From NCBI GenBank assembly GCA_027563935.2, contig CM050446.2:25547501-25611500 (forward strand): DNA of 64,000 nt, given 5' to 3'. Every line of letters begins with the position of its first letter. Positions within the stretch are counted from its first letter, which is position 1. This DNA is from Costus lasius. Its lineage: Eukaryota > Streptophyta > Magnoliopsida > Zingiberales > Costaceae. The position numbers and the translations under genes were made by a program. The notes under the pieces were generated by a model, which was not told the DNA's origin, ran no database searches, and saw nothing but the letters and a program-made list of their open reading frames with translations. Of the stretch, positions 62,618 to 64,000 are shown one piece after another.

Positions 62618-62625
62618 TATTTATA
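62618..62625 (-). promoter_or_regulatory. TATA box of the PDE327-like gene
   Basis: On the minus strand TATAAATA lies 71 bases before the start codon at 62547. This predicts a leader of about 40 bases. Confidence 0.55.
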
Positions 62626-62719
62626 AATAGGTACAATTGGATAAAAAAAACATCCTAGTCTGATCTTTTTAATCAAATTCGATTTCAATTATTTAACAGC
62701 ATGTGTAGCCCCACTTTTA

Positions 62720-63359
62720 GGTGTGTTTAATGAGGCGGAAAGGAAAGAAAAGAGTGAAGGAAAAGAAATTTTTCCTGATTTAATGAGGCGGATCACGGAT
62801 GGATGAATTAACGGACAGATTTTTAACCTATTTTCTGTCCAAACACGTTTCGCCCAAATCGAGCGGAAACAACTGCGCACATATCACAACGCGAAGTCAT
62901 CGCTTCTCAACGTTGCCACATCATGTCGTCGAAGTCGCCGCTCGCCCTCGCCGTCATCAGTCGGGTGCTCGCCTTCACCCTCGCCAGTCGGGCGCTTGCC
63001 GTCGTCGCTTGTAAGCTCGAGCTCGCCCTGGCCGTTGTCGGTCGCGCCCTCACCGTCGCCACTCACGAGCTCGCCCTCAGCATCGCCATTTGTCGTCGCC
63101 TCTCGCGAGCTCTCCGCTCGCAAGCTCGCCGAGCTCGCCGAGCTCGCCGTCGCCGCACCATGCCGTCGCCAACGCCGCTCTTGAGATCGTGCTCGCCATC
63201 GCAGCATGCCGGCGCCACTCACGAACTCGCTGGCGCTGTTCCAACCTTTCCCACGAGCTCGCGTGCGGTGCACGTGCTCAACCTCCCCCCACGTGCATCC
63301 TCCCCTTTCTCTCTTCCTTCCCCCCCTCGTTTTTTCCATCCACCCTATTAAACACAGCC
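62720..63359. mobile_element. PIF/Harbinger-like non-autonomous element, TSD TTA
   Basis: The termini GGTGTGTTTAAT and ATTAAACACAGCC form an inverted repeat with one indel/mismatch, extended by a purine-rich subterminal match. The flanking trinucleotide TTA (62717-62719, 63360-63362) is the duplication typical of PIF/Harbinger. The core (about 62880-63300) is very GC-rich with CTCGCCGTCG-type repetition and gives long domain-free frames on both strands. It lies about 95 bases upstream of the TATA box of the PDE327-like gene. Confidence 0.7.
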
Positions 63360-63362
63360 TTA

Positions 63363-64000
63363 AGCTATTTTTAAATAGCTTTTATCTAGAAAATAGAAAA
63401 AAAAAATTATTTAGTAATAAAAAATAAGTTAAAAAATAGAAGTTAGAAAAGTTACATATACTTATAGAACTTTGCTTATTTAAAAAAGTAATTCATATAA
63501 TTTTATTTAAAATATGAAGTATTATTATTTTCAATAATTTAAAATTTTAATATTAAAGAAAAATAAAATATATTATTATTTTAAATAATTTTAAAATAAT
63601 ATATATATTTATTATTTTAAATTTTAATAGTAATTAAAAAAATTATTAACTAAATATTTTATAAATTTTAACAGCGTAATAGAGTTTAGCATAATTATAA
63701 AACTATTACAACAAGACCATAATTATAAAACTATTACAAGACCAAACAGCGCTTAAGTGTGTTTTCAATTTGTCATAATAAGTCAATTTGAATCTAAAAA
63801 TCATTTAAAAGGAGAGAAGGTATAGTTGAATAACGGAACGTAAGCTTTTTTTATCTATCTGTAGGACCGCCATTAATTTAGGATATTCCTTCCACGTGTT
63901 TCTATACTTAGAACTTGTTTCTATACTTAGAACTTAGGATATGTTCTATAGAACGGAATCCACTGTGAAAAAGAGCAATAAATCTAGATAGAAAATTTAG
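63363..64000. other. AT-rich flank with small tandem duplications
   Basis: No gene is seen. Short direct duplications occur at about 63687-63745 (CATAATTATAAAACTATTAC) and 63899-63937 (TGTTTCTATACTTAGAACT). Confidence 0.5.

Noticed and set aside
62214..62636. Alternative 140-codon minus-strand frame over PDE327 exon 1
   Set aside because: Another frame of the real first exon; only the frame starting at 62547 joins exon 2 in phase and matches the family.
62884..63351. Frames of 142-151 codons on both strands
   Set aside because: Low-complexity GC-rich core of a PIF-like element; composition alone keeps frames open on both strands.

Overview
This window is nuclear DNA of a flowering plant. 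Two intact, intron-rich housekeeping genes lie tail to tail, about 31.6 kb apart, and the gap between them is filled with nested transposable elements and tandem arrays. A monocot is favoured: the first PPDK exons are GC-rich and later exons drift to AT-rich, a gradient typical of many monocot genes. The species cannot be named from the sequence alone.

Layout. 1-3100: an old retroelement-like sequence interrupted by a 2.1-kb solo LTR (528-2625, TSD CCTGG). 3100-8160: AT-rich DNA without a gene. 8269-16886 (+): PPDK promoter (G-box, TATA) and a complete 19-exon gene for pyruvate, phosphate dikinase, 882 aa, starting as the cytosolic isoform. 17-22.4 kb: non-coding DNA with several tandem arrays. 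22440-29074: a Ty1/copia element with 140-bp LTRs and TSD TGACA, broken by stops and frameshifts and split by a 1545-bp solo LTR (27042-28586, TSD CTGAA). 29939-43292: a 13.35-kb Mutator-like element (MULE) with about 210-bp TIRs and a perfect 9-bp TSD (GGTCTAAAA). 45453-47194: a probable further solo LTR. 48522-62547 (-): a complete 13-exon gene, 699 aa, for a chloroplast FAD-dependent oxidoreductase of the PDE327 (At4g30720) type. 62720-63359: a PIF/Harbinger-like element with TSD TTA just upstream of that gene.

The two host genes show no disabling change. PPDK interconverts pyruvate and PEP; the PDE327-like protein is a plastid flavoprotein of unknown reaction. Nothing suggests that they work together. 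The introns of the second gene carry three hAT-type MITEs, an (AT)n run and an eight- to nine-copy 148-bp tandem array.

The most unusual object is the MULE. It holds a decayed FAR1/mudrA-type transposase on the minus strand near its right end. A decayed Ulp1-type (C48) protease gene with a plant-mobile-domain-like N-terminus lies on the plus strand near its left end. Between them is a third decayed ORF resembling the putative plant transposon protein family. That ORF is framed by two 0.5-kb arrays of a 62-bp palindromic unit in opposite orientation, which are bordered in turn by arrays built on the 7-mer ATTCTAC. One hAT MITE family has a copy inside these arrays and another inside the 148-bp array of the PDE327 gene.

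All exon borders, TSDs and TIRs were read by eye. Family names rest on recognised motifs, not on searches.
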